Assembly (NCBI GenBank): GCA_016234155.1
Contig: JACRGZ010000067.1
Location: forward strand, 1-6,178
DNA length: 6,178 nucleotides
Source: Nitrospirota bacterium
GTDB taxonomy: Bacteria > Nitrospirota > 9FT-COMBO-42-15 > HDB-SIOI813
Direction: 5' to 3'
Every line of letters starts with the position of its first letter. The stretch's first letter is position 1. This document shows, piece after piece, positions 4,680 to 6,178 of the stretch. A model generated the notes under the pieces. It was not told where the DNA came from, searched no databases, and was given only the letters and a program-made list of their open reading frames with translations. The translations under genes were made by a program, and so were the position numbers.

Positions 4680-6068
4680 TTACTTACGGGATTTCTTTTT
4701 CCTTCTCTGCTCAACCCACCCCTCTCTGTTCTCCTGCTTTGCACGGCTTATGGCAAGCGCCCCCGGCGGGACATCCTTTGTCACTGTCGATCCTGCCGCT
4801 ATAAACGCCCCGTCACCGATCTTTACCGGCGCCACAAACTGCACATCACTCCCGACAAAGACATTATCCCCTATAATGGTCTTATGCTTCTCCCAGCCAT
4901 CGTAGTTGCAGGTTATGGTACCGGCGCCTATATTGACGCCGCTGCCTATCTCTGCATCACCGAGATATGTAAGGTGGTTTGCCTTTGACCCATCCCCGAC
5001 AACCGCCTTTTTAAGCTCAACATAATTACCTATCCTGACATTTTTCCCCAGGATTGAACCCGGTCTCAGGTGTGCAAAGGGGCCTACCTGTGAACCGTCA
5101 CCTATGGCGCTCCCCTCTATGACACAAGAATCTTTGATGGTTACACCGGACCCGATACGGCTGTCCGCTATCCTGTTGTTTGAATAGATTGTGCATGATT
5201 CCCCTATAGTGGTATCACCCTGAATGATTGTGCCGGGATATATGGTCACATCCTGACCTATGCTGACCCCCATATCTATGTATATAATCTCAGGGTTTAT
5301 GAGTGTAACACCATTCAGCATATGTCCATTGTTGATCCGCCTCCTCATGAATTCCTCTGCACGGGCGAGTTCAATCCTGCTGTTAATCCCGATGACCTCT
5401 TCTGTCTTGCCTGTCTTATATGCAGATACCCGCAGCCCCTTTTTAATGCCGATCTCTATGCTATCTGTAAGATAGAACTCCTTCTGTGCATTCTCAGACC
5501 TGATCTCATAAATGATGTCAGACAAAAAGCCGCTGTCAAATACATATATCCCCGTGTTAACCTCCTTTATCGCCCTAATTTCATTATCCGCATCCCTCTC
5601 CTCTACTATTCTCAATAAAGAACCATCACTATTACGTACAACCCTCCCATAGCCGGACGGGTCTTCTACACAGGTAGTAAGCACCATCACTGAGGCGTGT
5701 TCTTTCTCATGGGCTGCTATAAGATCTGAGATCGTCTCAGAGGTAATAAGCGGGACATCACCGCACAGGATAAGCGACATTCCCTTGCAGCCACTTATGG
5801 CATCCATCCCTGCTTTTACCGCATCCGCAGTCCCCTTCTGCTCTGCCTGATGCACTATGTCAACGTCCTTACCGGATAATACATCCCTGACCTTATCAGC
5901 CTGATGTCCTATCACCACTACGGTCCTCTCAGAAGATATCTCCTCAGCGACTTTAACAGGGTAGAGTATCATCGGGATACCCGCTATGGGATGGAGGACC
6001 TTGGCAACTCTTGACTTCATCCTCTTGCCGAAACCTGCTGCTAAGATAATGGTGGCTATATTATTCAT
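4680..6068 (-). CDS. glmU: Bifunctional UDP-N-acetylglucosamine pyrophosphorylase / glucosamine-1-phosphate N-acetyltransferase
   Basis: Carries out the last two steps to UDP-GlcNAc: acetylation of glucosamine-1-phosphate with acetyl-CoA (C-terminal domain), then uridylyl transfer from UTP (N-terminal domain). It is cytoplasmic and forms trimers in known members. The N-terminal Rossmann-like domain (about 1-230) shows LAAGFGKRMKS (9-19), AKVLHPIAG (22-30), QKGTADAV (77-84), CGDVPL (102-107), GYGRVVR (139-145), EVNTGIY (169-175), EFYLTD (197-202) and INSR (228-231). The C-terminal left-handed beta helix has hexapeptide repeats from about 255, with RPGS (335-338), KANHLTYLGD (362-371, His365 the likely catalytic base), GAGTITCNYDG (381-391) and AAGSTVT (424-430). 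It ends in the basic tail RRKKKSRK. The 462-residue length is typical. ATG at 6068 is preferred because AAAGGG stands 9 nt upstream; an in-frame TTG at 6086 would add six residues. Ala22 replaces the more usual Pro of the PKVLH motif. Confidence 0.97.
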   Translation of the reverse strand: MNNIATIILAAGFGKRMKSRVAKVLHPIAGIPMILYPVKVAEEISSERTVVVIGHQADKVRDVLSGKDVDIVHQAEQKGTADAVKAGMDAISGCKGMSLILCGDVPLITSETISDLIAAHEKEHASVMVLTTCVEDPSGYGRVVRNSDGSLLRIVEERDADNEIRAIKEVNTGIYVFDSGFLSDIIYEIRSENAQKEFYLTDSIEIGIKKGLRVSAYKTGKTEEVIGINSRIELARAEEFMRRRINNGHMLNGVTLINPEIIYIDMGVSIGQDVTIYPGTIIQGDTTIGESCTIYSNNRIADSRIGSGVTIKDSCVIEGSAIGDGSQVGPFAHLRPGSILGKNVRIGNYVELKKAVVGDGSKANHLTYLGDAEIGSGVNIGAGTITCNYDGWEKHKTIIGDNVFVGSDVQFVAPVKIGDGAFIAAGSTVTKDVPPGALAISRAKQENREGWVEQRRKKKSRK

Positions 6069-6077
6069 CTGAAAATG

Positions 6078-6083
6078 CCCTTT
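6078..6083 (-). promoter_or_regulatory. ribosome binding site of glmU
   Basis: AAAGGG on the minus strand lies 9 nt before the ATG at 6068 and decides between this start and the upstream in-frame TTG at 6086, which the site would overlap. It is moderate in strength, and it sits just downstream of the C/G-run repeat. Confidence 0.6.
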
Positions 6084-6088
6084 CAAAT

Positions 6089-6160
6089 CCCCCCCTTACC
6101 CCATAATCCCCCTAAATCCCCCTTTAAAAAAGGGGGGTAAGTCCCCCTTTTCTAAAGGGG
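6089..6160. repeat. C/G-run palindromic repeat upstream of glmU
   Basis: Several inverted pairs are visible: CCCCCTTT (6118-6125) with AAAGGGGG (6129-6136), loop AAA; CCCCTTT (6144-6150) with AAAGGGG (6154-6160), loop TCT; and CTTACCCC (6095-6102) with GGGGTAAG (6134-6141). The whole is a chain of diverged copies of a word like AATCCCCCT. I see no promoter between it and glmU, so the operon promoter lies beyond the window or the repeat has displaced it. The remaining 6161-6178 shows nothing recognisable. Confidence 0.75.
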
Positions 6161-6178
6161 CTGGGTTCCCGTTGCTGC

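Overview
The window is a block of bacterial housekeeping genes, all on the minus strand. In transcription order (right to left) they are glmU (4680-6068), glmS (2749-4578), a UvrD/PcrA-type DNA helicase gene (609-2654) and gatC (201-488). I see no plus-strand gene, RNA gene, CRISPR array or intact insertion sequence. Two enzymes of UDP-GlcNAc synthesis, a repair helicase and a tRNA-amidotransferase subunit next to each other suggest a Gram-negative bacterium of the Nitrospirota / former Deltaproteobacteria type. The proteins and the repeat-rich gaps fit an uncultured Nitrospirota-like organism best. This placement is an impression from gene order and motif wording, not a computed phylogeny.

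Layout from right to left. 6161-6178 shows nothing recognisable. 6089-6160 is a C/G-run palindromic repeat directly upstream of glmU. glmU is followed by a 31-bp imperfect hairpin (4602-4671) that fills the gap to the glmS Shine-Dalgarno (SD). glmS is followed by a double hairpin (2680-2741) and then the helicase gene. The helicase gene carries two in-frame repeat tracts: a G/C-rich inverted repeat at 2365-2423 and four copies of a 7-bp unit at 954-981. Between the helicase gene and gatC lies a 54-bp element (507-560) of unusual symmetry. gatC is followed by another palindromic repeat (129-200) and an AT-rich tract (1-128, about 22% G+C) with no supportable gene.

The genes work in different pathways. 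GlmS makes glucosamine-6-phosphate from fructose-6-phosphate and glutamine. GlmU performs the last two steps to UDP-GlcNAc, the precursor of peptidoglycan and lipopolysaccharide. The helicase serves DNA repair and replication. GatC is the small subunit of the GatCAB Glu/Asp-tRNA amidotransferase.

The most notable content is not the genes but the small palindromic repeats. Every gap holds a different one, and two more sit inside the helicase reading frame. The best of them (507-560) is two abutting perfect 22-nt palindromes held in a 5-bp outer stem. Their apices are mutually complementary, the element divides into three 18-nt blocks, and it is free of stop codons in all six frames. It separates a strong SD from the homology-supported start of gatC.
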